Source: Pseudomonadota bacterium | GTDB lineage: Bacteria; Pseudomonadota; Alphaproteobacteria; UBA828; JAPUJA01 | Direction: 5' to 3' | NCBI GenBank assembly: GCA_027296525.1 | Contig: JAPUJA010000080.1 | Coordinates: 1-12,628, forward strand | DNA length: 12,628 nt | Shown here: positions 1-7,376 of the stretch, one piece after another | Numbering within the stretch: the first letter of the stretch is position 1 | Layout of the letters: every line of letters starts with the position of its first letter | Notes under the pieces: model-generated | Seen by the model: only the letters and a program-made list of their open reading frames with translations | Told to the model about the DNA's origin: nothing | Database searches by the model: none | Made by a program: the position numbers and the translations under genes

Positions 1-2213
1 GCCTGGGCGTCGAGCGCGGCGACGTGCAAGCCTGGCCGACGGGCGCGGTCGCACCGCCCATGGTCGCACCGTCCACGGTCGCACCGTCCACGGCCGCACC
101 GTCCACGGCCGCGCCGCCCACGGCCGCCCGCGCGCGCGTCCTTTCGCTCGCCTTGAGCCCGGCCGGCGCGCCCGCCGATTGGCCGGCCGAGATAAGCGCC
201 CTCGATGCCGCACTCCAAGGCGTCGAGCGCGTTGATTGCCCGGGGCTTCGCGAGGAGGCGGGGGTGATCGCGCTCCGCATGCGCGAGGCGCTCGAAACGC
301 CGGGCAAGCGCGCGGCCCTGGTGACGCCCGACCGCGAGCTCGCGCGCCGGGTGGCCGCCGAGCTTCGCCGCTATGCCATCGAGATCGACGACTCAGGGGG
401 AATACCGCTCGCCGACAGCCCGCCTGGGCTGTTCTTGCGGCTCACCGCCGAGCTCGCCCAGCGCGCGCTCGAGCCCATCGCGCTTTTGGCCGCGCTCAAG
501 CATCCGCTCGCCGCGGGCGGGCTTTCGCCCGCCGCCTTCAAGGACCGGGTGCGCCGGCTCGAGCGCGCCGCGCTCCGCGGACCCCGCCCGGCTCCCGGGT
601 TCCAGGGGCTCAGGCGGGTGCTCGACGAAAGCGAGGAGGGCCGAGCGCTTCGCCCCTGGCTCGAGGCGCTCGAGCGCCAAGCGCGCCCGTTTCTCGAGCT
701 CATCGGGCGCGCGAGCGTGCCCCTCGGCCGGCTCATCGAGGGCCATCTCGCGTTCGCCGAGGCCTGGGGCGCGAGCGAGGCGGAGCCAGGGGAGGCGCGC
801 CTCTGGGCGGGCGAGGCGGGCGAGGCGGCGGCGGCCTTCATGGCCGAGTTCCTCGACGGCGCGGGCGCGATGGAGGCGATCGAGGGGCCGAGCTATCCCG
901 CGCTTCTCGAATCGCTCATGGCGGGCCCGAGCGTTCGCCCGCGTTACGGACGCCATGATCGGCTGTTCATCTGGGGGCCGCTGGAAGCGCGCCTCCAGCA
1001 AACCGACCTCATGATCCTGGGCGGGCTCAACGAGGCAAGCTGGCCACCGGAGCCCGAGGCCGACCCCTGGATGAGCCGGCCGATGCGCGCGGCCTTCGGG
1101 CTCGCCGCGCTCGAACGGCGGATCGGGCTCTCGGCCCATGATTTTGCTCAGTGTTTCGCGGCGCCCGAGGTCATGCTGAGCCGCGCGGTCAAGGTCGCGG
1201 GCACTCCAACCGTGCCGTCCCGCTGGCTGATCCGCCTCGAGACGCTGCTCACCGCGCTCGGGCGCAGGGGCGCGCTCGAACGCGCCGCGCCCCTCCGGCT
1301 CGCCTGGCAGAAACGCCTGGACGCGCCCGAACGCTTCGAGCGGATCGAGCCCCCGGCGCCAGCGCCGGCGCTCGCCGCCCGGCCGCGGCGCCTTTCGGTC
1401 ACCCAGGTCGAGACCTGGATGCGCGATCCCTATGCGGTCTATGCGCGCCATGTGCTCAAGCTCAAACCCCTCGATCCGATCGGCGCGGAACCGGGCGCCG
1501 CCGAGCGCGGCATCTTCATCCACGAGGCACTCGACGATTTCATCAGTGGCAACCGAGGCGAACTTCCGCCCGACGCCCTGGCGAGACTGATCGCCTGCGG
1601 CGAGAAGGCGTTCGGCGCCGCGCTCGCGCGACCCGGGGTGTGGGTCTTCTGGTGGCCGCGCTTCTTGCGGATCGCCCGGTGGTTCGTCGATACCGAGCGC
1701 GCGCGCCGGGCCGCCGCCTTCGAGACCCTTGGAACCGAGGTCAGAGGCAAGATGACCGTAACCGGACCGGCCGGCCTCTTCACGCTTACCGCCAAGGCCG
1801 ACCGGATCGATCGGGACGGCGCCGGCGGGCTCGTCATCATCGACTACAAGACCGGCACTCTCCCCAAGCCCGATCATATCCAGCAGGGCCTCTCGCCTCA
1901 GCTCGCGCTCGAGGCGGCGATCGCCGAGGCCGGGGGTTTCGCCGCGGTTCCGCCGGCCGGCGTCACGGAACTCGCCTATTGGCGTCTCGGCGGCGGCGAT
2001 CCCGCCGGCGAGACGAAACCCGTCGCGGGCGATCCACGGGCGCTGATCGGCGAGGCCGAGGAGGGCCTGAAGCGATTGGTCGCGGCCTTCGACGACCCGG
2101 CGACCGCCTATGCCGTGCGCCCCCGTCCCGAGGCACCGCCGGCGGGCGGCGACTACGACCACCTCGCCCGGCTGAAGGAGTGGTCGGCCGTCGAGGAAGG
2201 CGTGCTCAGTTGA
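1..2213 (+). CDS. addB: Double-strand break repair protein AddB, 3' part (5' end outside window)
   Basis: AddB is the partner of AddA in the helicase-nuclease that resects double-strand DNA breaks and loads RecA. The frame (first full codon at base 3) is open to the left edge, so the GTG at 24 is an internal Val. About 270 N-terminal residues are probably missing compared with alpha-type AddB of roughly 1000 aa. The inactive helicase-like part is recognisable from blocks such as LFIWGPLEARLQ, LGGLNEASWPPEPEADPW and ERRIGLSAHDFAQ (about 965-1155). The C-terminal PD-(D/E)XK nuclease domain has RGIFIHEALDDF near 1510 and the catalytic IIDYKTG (Asp codon at 1842), followed by QLALEAAI. The extreme C-terminus has no cysteines, so I see no sign of the iron-sulfur cluster of Bacillus AddB; this fits the alpha subtype. 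A proline-alanine-threonine repeat interrupts the N-terminal side. The stop overlaps the addA start, implying translational coupling. Confidence 0.93.
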   Translation, partial: LGVERGDVQAWPTGAVAPPMVAPSTVAPSTAAPSTAAPPTAARARVLSLALSPAGAPADWPAEISALDAALQGVERVDCPGLREEAGVIALRMREALETPGKRAALVTPDRELARRVAAELRRYAIEIDDSGGIPLADSPPGLFLRLTAELAQRALEPIALLAALKHPLAAGGLSPAAFKDRVRRLERAALRGPRPAPGFQGLRRVLDESEEGRALRPWLEALERQARPFLELIGRASVPLGRLIEGHLAFAEAWGASEAEPGEARLWAGEAGEAAAAFMAEFLDGAGAMEAIEGPSYPALLESLMAGPSVRPRYGRHDRLFIWGPLEARLQQTDLMILGGLNEASWPPEPEADPWMSRPMRAAFGLAALERRIGLSAHDFAQCFAAPEVMLSRAVKVAGTPTVPSRWLIRLETLLTALGRRGALERAAPLRLAWQKRLDAPERFERIEPPAPAPALAARPRRLSVTQVETWMRDPYAVYARHVLKLKPLDPIGAEPGAAERGIFIHEALDDFISGNRGELPPDALARLIACGEKAFGAALARPGVWVFWWPRFLRIARWFVDTERARRAAAFETLGTEVRGKMTVTGPAGLFTLTAKADRIDRDGAGGLVIIDYKTGTLPKPDHIQQGLSPQLALEAAIAEAGGFAAVPPAGVTELAYWRLGGGDPAGETKPVAGDPRALIGEAEEGLKRLVAAFDDPATAYAVRPRPEAPPAGGDYDHLARLKEWSAVEEGVLS
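48..122 (+). repeat. Five tandem 15-base units inside addB
   Basis: Five consecutive 15-base units of the form gtcgcaccgtccacg follow one another in frame. Units 2 and 3 are identical; the others differ at one to three positions. They encode VAPPM, VAPST, VAPST, AAPST and AAPPT, a flexible insert between the AddB block ending LGVERGDVQAWP and the next block starting RARVLSLAL. Because the unit length is a multiple of three, copy-number change would not break the frame. It looks like a slippage-expanded linker, not a domain. Confidence 0.9.
2193..2200 (+). promoter_or_regulatory. Ribosome binding site deciding the addA TTG start
   Basis: GAGGAAGG lies inside the end of addB, nine bases before a TTG at 2210 that overlaps the addB stop (TTGA). 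No ATG or GTG in the addA frame lies between here and the Walker A motif, so this site supports TTG as the addA start. Confidence 0.7.
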
Positions 2214-4201
2214 GCGCGGCCCAAAGGCGCGCGGCCGATCCGTCGGGCTCGGCCTGGGTCACCGCCTCGGCCGGAACCGGCAAGACCAAGGTTCTGACCG
2301 ATCGCGTGCTCCGCCTCTTGCTCGAGGCCACCCCGCCGGAGCGGATTCTGTGCATCACCTACACCAAGGCGGCGGCCGCCGAGATGGCGCTTCGGATCAA
2401 CGAGACGCTGGCCCAGTGGGCGAGCGCCGAGCAGGCGGGTCTTTTCAAGGCGCTCGCGGCGCTCACCGGCGAAACGCCGGAAGCCTCGGTCATCGAAAGA
2501 GCGCGCGGCCTGCTTGCCGCCGTGCTCAATGCCCCGGGCGGGATGAAGATCCAGACGATCCACGCCTTCTGCCAGTCGCTGCTCCGCCGTTTCCCGATGG
2601 AGGCGGGCATCGCGCCCCATTTCGAGATCGCCGACGAACGCGACACGGCCGAAATGCTCGAAAGCGCATTGCAGTCATTGCTGATCGCGACGCGCGACGA
2701 TCCTGCGCTCGCGAGTGCGCTCGAGGAGGTCACCTCCCATGTCGGCGAGCGTGATTTTCACGACGTGATGGCCGCACTCGCGGGTGCGCGCAACCGGCTC
2801 GCCCGTCTCTTGCGATACCATGGCGAGCCCGACGCCCTCATCGGCCATACCTACAGGCGCCTCGGGGTCGAACGGGGATCGAACGCGAGCGCGCTCATCG
2901 AGGCGGCTTGCCGGGATGACGCCTTCGACGGCGTCGGCTTGTCGCTCGCGCGCGGTGTCCTCAGTGAGGGCAGCGGCGCGGAAAAGGAAAGAGCGGACGC
3001 GATCAAGGCATGGCTCGAGGCGGCGCCCGAACAGAGACCCGCCCGGCTCGACTCCTATATGCTTGTCTTCCTCACCCAGAAGCTCGAGCCGCGCAAGAAC
3101 CTGATCACTTCCGCGACCGCGGGACGCGCCCCCGACGCGGCGCGCGTGCTCGAAGACGAGTGCCAACGCCTGCTCGCTCTCAACGAGAAGCGGCGCTCGC
3201 TCGAGCTGGCCCGAAGCACGGCGGCGCTCGTCACCCTGGGCGCCGCGCTCATCGATCGCTTCGAGAACGAGAAGACGCGCCGCGCACGGCTCGATTACGA
3301 CGATCAGATCCTGTTCGCCCGCGACCTCCTCACCGAGGCGCCGGGCGCCGCGTCCTGGGTGCTCTACAAGCTCGACGGCGGGATCGACCATATCCTGATC
3401 GACGAGGCCCAGGACACCGCGCCCGAACAGTGGCAGGTGATCGCGGCGCTCGCCGAGGAGTTCTTCGCGGGCGCCGGTGCGCGCGGGACGGAGCGCACGC
3501 TCTTCGTCGTCGGCGATGAGAAACAGTCGATCTTCAGCTTCCAAGGCGCCGAACCCCGGGCGCTCGAGGGCATGCGCCGCCATTTCGCCGAGAAGGTCGA
3601 GAACGCTGGAAAAAAATGGCGCGAGGTGCCGCTCGAGCTCTCCTTTCGCTCGACGCGTGCCGTGCTGCGCGCGGTCGACGCCGTGTTCGCCGAAAAGCGC
3701 GCCCGCGACGGCGTCGCGCTCTCGGGCGCCGCCATCCGCCACGAGGCCCATCGCAAGGGCCAGGCGGGCCTCGTCGAACTCTGGCCTCCCGTGGGCCCGC
3801 GCCCGCGCGCGCCCGCGCCCGCCTGGGCCCCGCCGCGCGAGCGGCGTTCGGGCGACAGTCCGCCCGCCAGACTCGCCCGGCGCATCGCCCGTCAGATCGC
3901 GACCTGGCTCGATGAGGGCGAGCGGCTGCCCGCGCGCGCGCGTCATCACGCCCGGCGACGTCTTGGTCCTGGTGCGCCGGCGCACCAGCTTCGTCGAGGA
4001 ACTCGTGCGCGCGCTCAAGCAGCTCGACATTCCCGTCGCCGGGGTCGACCGCATGGTGCTGACCGAACAGATCGCGGTTATGGATTTGATCGCCCTCGGG
4101 GAATTTCTTCTTCTGCCCGAGGACGATCTGACGCTCGCCACCCTGCTCAAATGCCCGCTCATCGGCTTCGACGAGGACGCCCTGTTCGCACTCGCCCATG
4201 A
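2210..4201 (+). CDS. addA: AddA helicase-nuclease, 5' part of a frameshifted gene
   Basis: AddA is the UvrD-like (superfamily 1A) motor and second nuclease of AddAB. From the TTG start at 2210 this frame gives MSAAQRRAADPSGSAWV and then the Walker A motif ASAGTGKT (residues 19-26). Next come motif Ia CITYTKAAAAEM (48-59), TIHAFC (116-121), Walker B LIDEAQDT (396-403), motif III VVGDEKQSIFSFQGA (433-447) and motif IV LSFRST (477-482). Family similarity holds to about residue 576 (WLDEGERLPAR), at the (CG)6 run 3931-3942. After that the frame reads an arginine-rich nonsense tail of about 87 residues to the TGA at 4199-4201, while the rest of AddA continues in another frame. As read, the protein (663 aa) lacks motifs V and VI and the nuclease domain, so it should be inactive as a motor. 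The gene overlaps the addB stop by TTGA. It is either a true frameshift mutant or a sequence error. Confidence 0.88.
   Translation: MSAAQRRAADPSGSAWVTASAGTGKTKVLTDRVLRLLLEATPPERILCITYTKAAAAEMALRINETLAQWASAEQAGLFKALAALTGETPEASVIERARGLLAAVLNAPGGMKIQTIHAFCQSLLRRFPMEAGIAPHFEIADERDTAEMLESALQSLLIATRDDPALASALEEVTSHVGERDFHDVMAALAGARNRLARLLRYHGEPDALIGHTYRRLGVERGSNASALIEAACRDDAFDGVGLSLARGVLSEGSGAEKERADAIKAWLEAAPEQRPARLDSYMLVFLTQKLEPRKNLITSATAGRAPDAARVLEDECQRLLALNEKRRSLELARSTAALVTLGAALIDRFENEKTRRARLDYDDQILFARDLLTEAPGAASWVLYKLDGGIDHILIDEAQDTAPEQWQVIAALAEEFFAGAGARGTERTLFVVGDEKQSIFSFQGAEPRALEGMRRHFAEKVENAGKKWREVPLELSFRSTRAVLRAVDAVFAEKRARDGVALSGAAIRHEAHRKGQAGLVELWPPVGPRPRAPAPAWAPPRERRSGDSPPARLARRIARQIATWLDEGERLPARARHHARRRLGPGAPAHQLRRGTRARAQAARHSRRRGRPHGADRTDRGYGFDRPRGISSSARGRSDARHPAQMPAHRLRRGRPVRTRP
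3931..3942 (+). repeat. (CG)6 dinucleotide run at the addA frameshift point
   Basis: Six CG dinucleotides in a row sit exactly where AddA similarity leaves one frame and resumes in the next. Reading with one more CG gives ERLPARARVITPGDV, joining both halves without a gap and matching the family pattern before the PGDVLVLVRRR block. The nearby stretch about 3790-3840 is also almost pure G/C with repeated gcccgc. Such sites are prone to polymerase slippage and to sequencing or assembly errors. Confidence 0.85.
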
Positions 4202-5618
4202 TCGGGATGAAAAGAGCCTGTGGCGATGCCTGACGTCGCGCCGCGCGGAGCGGCCCGACTTCAACGCGGCCCACGGCTTTCTGGCGAAGCTCTTGGCGCG
4301 CGCCGACATCACCCCGCCGTTTGAGCTCTATGCCGAGGTCCTGGGAACGCTCGGCGGCCGCCGGGCGCTGCTCGCGCGCTTAGGCTGGGAGGCCGACGAT
4401 CCGATCGACGAGTTTCTGAGCCTCGCGCTCGACTATCAGCGCCGGCACACGCCGTCGCTTCAGGGATTCCTGCACTGGCTGGGCGAGGGCCGCGCCGAGA
4501 TCAAGCGCGACCTCGAACAGGGCGGCGACGCGGTGCGCATCATGACGGTTCAGGGCGCGAAGGGTCTGCAAGCGCCCATCGTCTTCCTGCCGGAAACCCT
4601 TCAGGCGCCGAGCCCGAGGGAGACCATCCTGTGGCCCGAGGGCGAGCCCGGCGACGAGATCCTTCTTTGGCCGGGCCGGGTCGCGCGCGACGACCGGCTG
4701 TCGAGGGCCGCGCGCGAGGCCGCCCGGCGGCGCGTGGCGGAGGAGTACCGCCGCCTGCTCTATGTCGCGATGACCCGCGCCGAGGACCGGCTGTATCTCT
4801 GCGGCTGGCGCACGAAACGCGAGCCCAGCCCCGACTGCTGGTACAACCTGATCGAAGAGGCCTTGGCCAAGCTCGGCCCGCCCGTCGCCTTCGACTTCAC
4901 GGCCGACGGGCCCGAGGGCTGGGCTGGGCCGGGCTATCGGATCCGGGGCCGCCAGGGAGGCAAACCGAGACCTGAGCGGCGCGCGCCCCGTGCGGGCGCA
5001 CCGGCCGGCCTCCCTGAGTTCGCACGCCGGCCCGCGCCTTCGGAGCCCGCCTCCCCGCGCCCGCTTTCGCCCTCGCGCGCCGCTCCCGAGGAGCCGCCGG
5101 CGCGCTCGCCCCTCGAGCCGGCAAACGGCTTCATGCGCGGACGCCTGATCCACCGCCTGCTCGAAATCCTGCCCGGGCTTCGGCCCGAGCGGCGCACGTC
5201 GGCGGCCGAGCGCTATCTCGCGCGGCCCGGCCTGGGGCTCGATGCCGGGGACGCCCGAGAGATCGCTGAGTCGACCTGCCGGCTCCTCGAAGATCCTGAA
5301 TTCGCGCCCCTGTTCGGGGCCAACGGGCGGGCCGAGGTGCCGCTGGCGGCGTTGGTCGGCGGGCGACTGATCGCCGGGCAAGTCGACCGGCTCGTGGTCG
5401 GCGAGGAGGCGGTGCTGATCCTCGATTATAAGACCAATCGTAAGATCCCGGCGCGGCCCGAAGACGTGCCCGCCGCCTATCTCGCGCAGATGGCAAGCTA
5501 CCGCGCCGTGCTTCGCCGCATCTTTCCGAAGCGGCGCATTCGGGCGGCTTTGCTCTGGACCGACGGGCCGGTATTCATGGCGCTCGAGGATGCTCTTCTC
5601 GATCCTCACACGCCTTGA
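3942..5618 (+). CDS. addA: AddA helicase-nuclease, 3' part of a frameshifted gene
   Basis: This is the remainder of AddA, shifted by one base relative to the 5' part. It begins with VITPGDVLVLVRRRTSF and runs on through ALKQLDIPVAGVDRMVL and LLLPEDDLTLATLLKCPL, typical of the second helicase lobe. Motif V is MTVQGAKGLQAPIVFLPE (from 4542) and motif VI EEYRRLLYVAMTRAEDRL (from 4740). A proline- and alanine-rich linker (about 4950-5120) leads to a RecB-family nuclease domain with RLIHRLLE (His codon 5151), GQVDRLV, LDYKTN (Asp codon 5424) and YLAQMASYRAVL. I see no convincing ribosome site for a separate start; the first ATG in frame is at 4053. The coordinate given is where homology resumes, not a proven start. 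Joined with the 5' part and one extra CG, AddA would be 1136 aa, close to the usual alpha-type length. The stop at 5616-5618 overlaps the trxA promoter. Confidence 0.87.
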   Translation, partial: VITPGDVLVLVRRRTSFVEELVRALKQLDIPVAGVDRMVLTEQIAVMDLIALGEFLLLPEDDLTLATLLKCPLIGFDEDALFALAHDRDEKSLWRCLTSRRAERPDFNAAHGFLAKLLARADITPPFELYAEVLGTLGGRRALLARLGWEADDPIDEFLSLALDYQRRHTPSLQGFLHWLGEGRAEIKRDLEQGGDAVRIMTVQGAKGLQAPIVFLPETLQAPSPRETILWPEGEPGDEILLWPGRVARDDRLSRAAREAARRRVAEEYRRLLYVAMTRAEDRLYLCGWRTKREPSPDCWYNLIEEALAKLGPPVAFDFTADGPEGWAGPGYRIRGRQGGKPRPERRAPRAGAPAGLPEFARRPAPSEPASPRPLSPSRAAPEEPPARSPLEPANGFMRGRLIHRLLEILPGLRPERRTSAAERYLARPGLGLDAGDAREIAESTCRLLEDPEFAPLFGANGRAEVPLAALVGGRLIAGQVDRLVVGEEAVLILDYKTNRKIPARPEDVPAAYLAQMASYRAVLRRIFPKRRIRAALLWTDGPVFMALEDALLDPHTP

Positions 5619-5643
5619 CGCTCCGCCGACCCGCACCTAGAGT
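5615..5643 (+). promoter_or_regulatory. Sigma-70-type promoter for trxA
   Basis: TTGACG (5615-5620, five of six consensus bases) and TAGAGT (5638-5643, four of six) are separated by exactly 17 bases. The -35 box contains the addA stop codon. The predicted transcript would start near 5650 and give a leader of about 50 bases before trxA, including an A/G-rich AAAAAGGGAAA (5684-5694) that can serve as the ribosome site. It would allow trxA to be made independently of addBA. Judged by eye only. Confidence 0.6.
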
Positions 5644-5699
5644 CCGGAGCGATTTGAGGCCCGCCCATCCGACGCACGTCACGAAAAAGGGAAACCACC

Positions 5700-6020
5700 A
5701 TGGCGATCGTCCATGTCACCGACGCCTCTTTTGACGAACAGGTGCTCAAATCGGACCGGCCCGTCCTGGTGGATTTTTGGGCCGAATGGTGCGCCCCCTG
5801 CCGTCAGATCGCGCCGCTTCTCGAGGAGCTCGCGAGCGAGCTGGGCGAAACCCTCGAGATCGCCAAGATCGACGTTGATTCGAATCCGGCGACGCCGGGC
5901 AAGTACGGTGTGCGCGGCATCCCGACCCTGATCCTGTTCAAGAACGGCGAGGTCGCCGCCACCAAGGTCGGTGCGCTGCCCAAGACCAAGCTCTATCAAT
6001 GGGTGCAGTCCTCGATCTGA
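5700..6020 (+). CDS. trxA: Thioredoxin TrxA
   Basis: This is a complete 106-residue cytoplasmic thioredoxin, the usual length for the family. It reduces protein disulfides using electrons from thioredoxin reductase. The fold is recognisable from VLVDFWAEWCAPC, with buried Asp25 and active-site cysteines 31 and 34, then KIDVDSNP, the cis-proline in GIPTLILF (Pro75) and KVGALPK (Gly91). The active site reads CAPC where the classical one is CGPC; this occurs in some thioredoxins and is predicted to change redox potential only modestly. ATG at 5700 is preceded by AAGGGA with about seven bases between. The gene has its own promoter overlapping the end of addA and a strong hairpin terminator after it. 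Position between addA and folC matches other alphaproteobacteria. Confidence 0.97.
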   Translation: MAIVHVTDASFDEQVLKSDRPVLVDFWAEWCAPCRQIAPLLEELASELGETLEIAKIDVDSNPATPGKYGVRGIPTLILFKNGEVAATKVGALPKTKLYQWVQSSI

Positions 6021-6044
6021 AGGGATGCTTTTCCTGACGATGAG

Positions 6045-6075
6045 CCCCGGCGGGGGGAGCCCCGGCGGGGGTTTT
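6045..6075 (+). terminator. Rho-independent terminator after trxA
   Basis: Bases 6045-6055 pair with 6060-6070 in an 11-position stem with a single G-G mismatch (6050/6065) and a GGAG loop. It is followed by G and then TTTT (6072-6075). The stem arises from two near-copies of agccccggcgggg. It lies 24 bases after the trxA stop, and the convergent folC stop is only 20 bases further. On the minus strand no T run follows the hairpin, so it should work mainly for trxA transcripts. Confidence 0.8.
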
Positions 6076-6094
6076 CGTCGGCGCAGGATAAAGC

Positions 6095-7339
6095 CTAGAC
6101 CGGCAGGGTCTCGTTCTCGGCGAGCAGCCGGCCGATGAGATAGAGCGAGCCGCAGACCAGGACGCGCGCGAGGCCGGCGCGTCCGATTCGCGCCGCCAGC
6201 TCGACGAACGCGCTTCGAAGGTCGGCGGCCGTTCGGGTCGGGACGTCGAACGGCGCGATGCGGGCCGCGAGCTCCTCGGCCGTGAGGCTCGCCGGCTCGC
6301 CGGGCACAGGCACGCAGTGGATGCTTCGGGCAAAGGGCGCAAGCGGCGCGACGAAGTCCTCCGGATTCTTGCTGCTCAGCATGCCGATCACGAGATCGAC
6401 CGGCGCCCAGGGCTGTATCGCGCTCGCGAGCGCCCGGCCGGCGGCCCCGTTATGGCCCCCGTCGGCCCAGAGCTCCGCGCCCTCGGGTAGAAGCCCCGTG
6501 AGCGGACCGGGGCCGAGACGCTGAAGACGGCCCGGCCAGCGGACCCCGACCAGGCCGCGCGCGAGCGCGCCGTCGGAGACGCGAAATCCCTCGAGGCGAC
6601 GCACGCACGCGATCGCCAACCCGGCGTTGGCGAGTTGATGATCGCCCAAGAGCGCCGGCAGGGGAAAGTCGAGCTCGTCCGAGCCGGCGGTGAAGCAGAG
6701 CCTGCCGCGAAGCGGTTGGGCGGCGTAGTCCTCGCCCCAAACGATCAGCGGGCTCTCGATCTCGGCCGCGCGCCGCCGGATGACCTCGAGCGCCTCGGGC
6801 GGTTGCGGGCCGATCACCGCGGGCACGCCGGGCTTCAAGATACCCGCCTTCTCCCCGGCGATCGCGCTCAGGTCGTCGCCCAGATACTGCGTGTGATCGA
6901 CGGCGATGGGCGTGATCGCGCTGAGCAGCGGCTGATCGACGACGTTGGTCGCATCCAGCCTTCCGCCCAAACCCACCTCCAAGAGAAGAACGTCCGCGGG
7001 CTGGCGCGCGAAGGCGAGAAAGGCGGCAGCAGTCGTGATCTCGAAGAAGGTGATGGGATCGCCGTCATTGACGCGTTCGCATTCACCCAGGAGTTTCTCG
7101 AGCTCATCCTCGGCGATGATCTTTCCCGTCAGGCGAATCCGTTCGGCAAAACGAACGAGGTGCGGCGAACTGTAGACATGAACCCGATAGCCCGCGTCTT
7201 CGAGACAGGCGCGCAGGAAAGCGATCACCGAACCCTTGCCGTTGGTGCCCGCGACGTGGATGACGGGCGGAAGCCGATGATGCGGGCTGTCGAGGCGCGC
7301 GAGCAGGTTGAGAACACGATCGAGGGAAAGGTCGATCAT
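6095..7339 (-). CDS. folC: Folylpolyglutamate synthase / dihydrofolate synthase FolC
   Basis: FolC is an ATP-dependent Mur-ligase-like enzyme that adds glutamate to dihydropteroate and to folates in the cytoplasm. From the ATG at 7339 it is 414 aa. The P-loop is HVAGTNGKGS; then come YSSPHLVRFAERIRL, TFFEITTAAAFLAF, LEVGLGGRLDATNVV and ITPIAVDHTQYLGDD with GEKAGILKPG, all family hallmarks. The C-terminal Mur ligase domain has WADGGHNGAAGRAL and VIGMLSSKNP. The ATG may not be the real start: the same frame continues upstream without a stop and encodes DALLDRLKALHPK, which matches the conserved FolC N-terminus before MIDLSLDR. No ATG, GTG or TTG is present in that extension, but an ATT at 7387 has AAAGGA nine bases before it, and CTG at 7372 is another option. 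An upstream start would make folC overlap or abut accD and be translationally coupled to it. Confidence 0.95.
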   Translation of the reverse strand: MIDLSLDRVLNLLARLDSPHHRLPPVIHVAGTNGKGSVIAFLRACLEDAGYRVHVYSSPHLVRFAERIRLTGKIIAEDELEKLLGECERVNDGDPITFFEITTAAAFLAFARQPADVLLLEVGLGGRLDATNVVDQPLLSAITPIAVDHTQYLGDDLSAIAGEKAGILKPGVPAVIGPQPPEALEVIRRRAAEIESPLIVWGEDYAAQPLRGRLCFTAGSDELDFPLPALLGDHQLANAGLAIACVRRLEGFRVSDGALARGLVGVRWPGRLQRLGPGPLTGLLPEGAELWADGGHNGAAGRALASAIQPWAPVDLVIGMLSSKNPEDFVAPLAPFARSIHCVPVPGEPASLTAEELAARIAPFDVPTRTAADLRSAFVELAARIGRAGLARVLVCGSLYLIGRLLAENETLPV

Positions 7340-7376
7340 CTTCGGATGAAGCGCCTTCAGGCGATCGAGCAGCGCG

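Noticed and set aside
393..2162. A 589-codon minus-strand open frame opposite addB
   Set aside because: Same reasoning: the plus strand carries conserved AddB blocks and a DYKTG nuclease motif, while the reverse frame has no family signal.
3925..3960. Programmed ribosomal frameshifting as the explanation of the addA break
   Set aside because: There is no slippery A/T heptamer, no obvious ribosome-like stimulator, and AddA is not known to be made this way. A simple change in CG copy number explains it better.
2675..4312. A 545-codon minus-strand open frame opposite addA
   Set aside because: Its sequence is arginine- and alanine-rich without motifs, and the opposite strand encodes UvrD-type motifs throughout. 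It is a shadow of addA.
6042..6071. The trxA hairpin as a two-way terminator also serving folC
   Set aside because: On the minus strand the sequence after the stem is TCATCG, not a T run, so there is no direct support for intrinsic termination of folC transcripts here.
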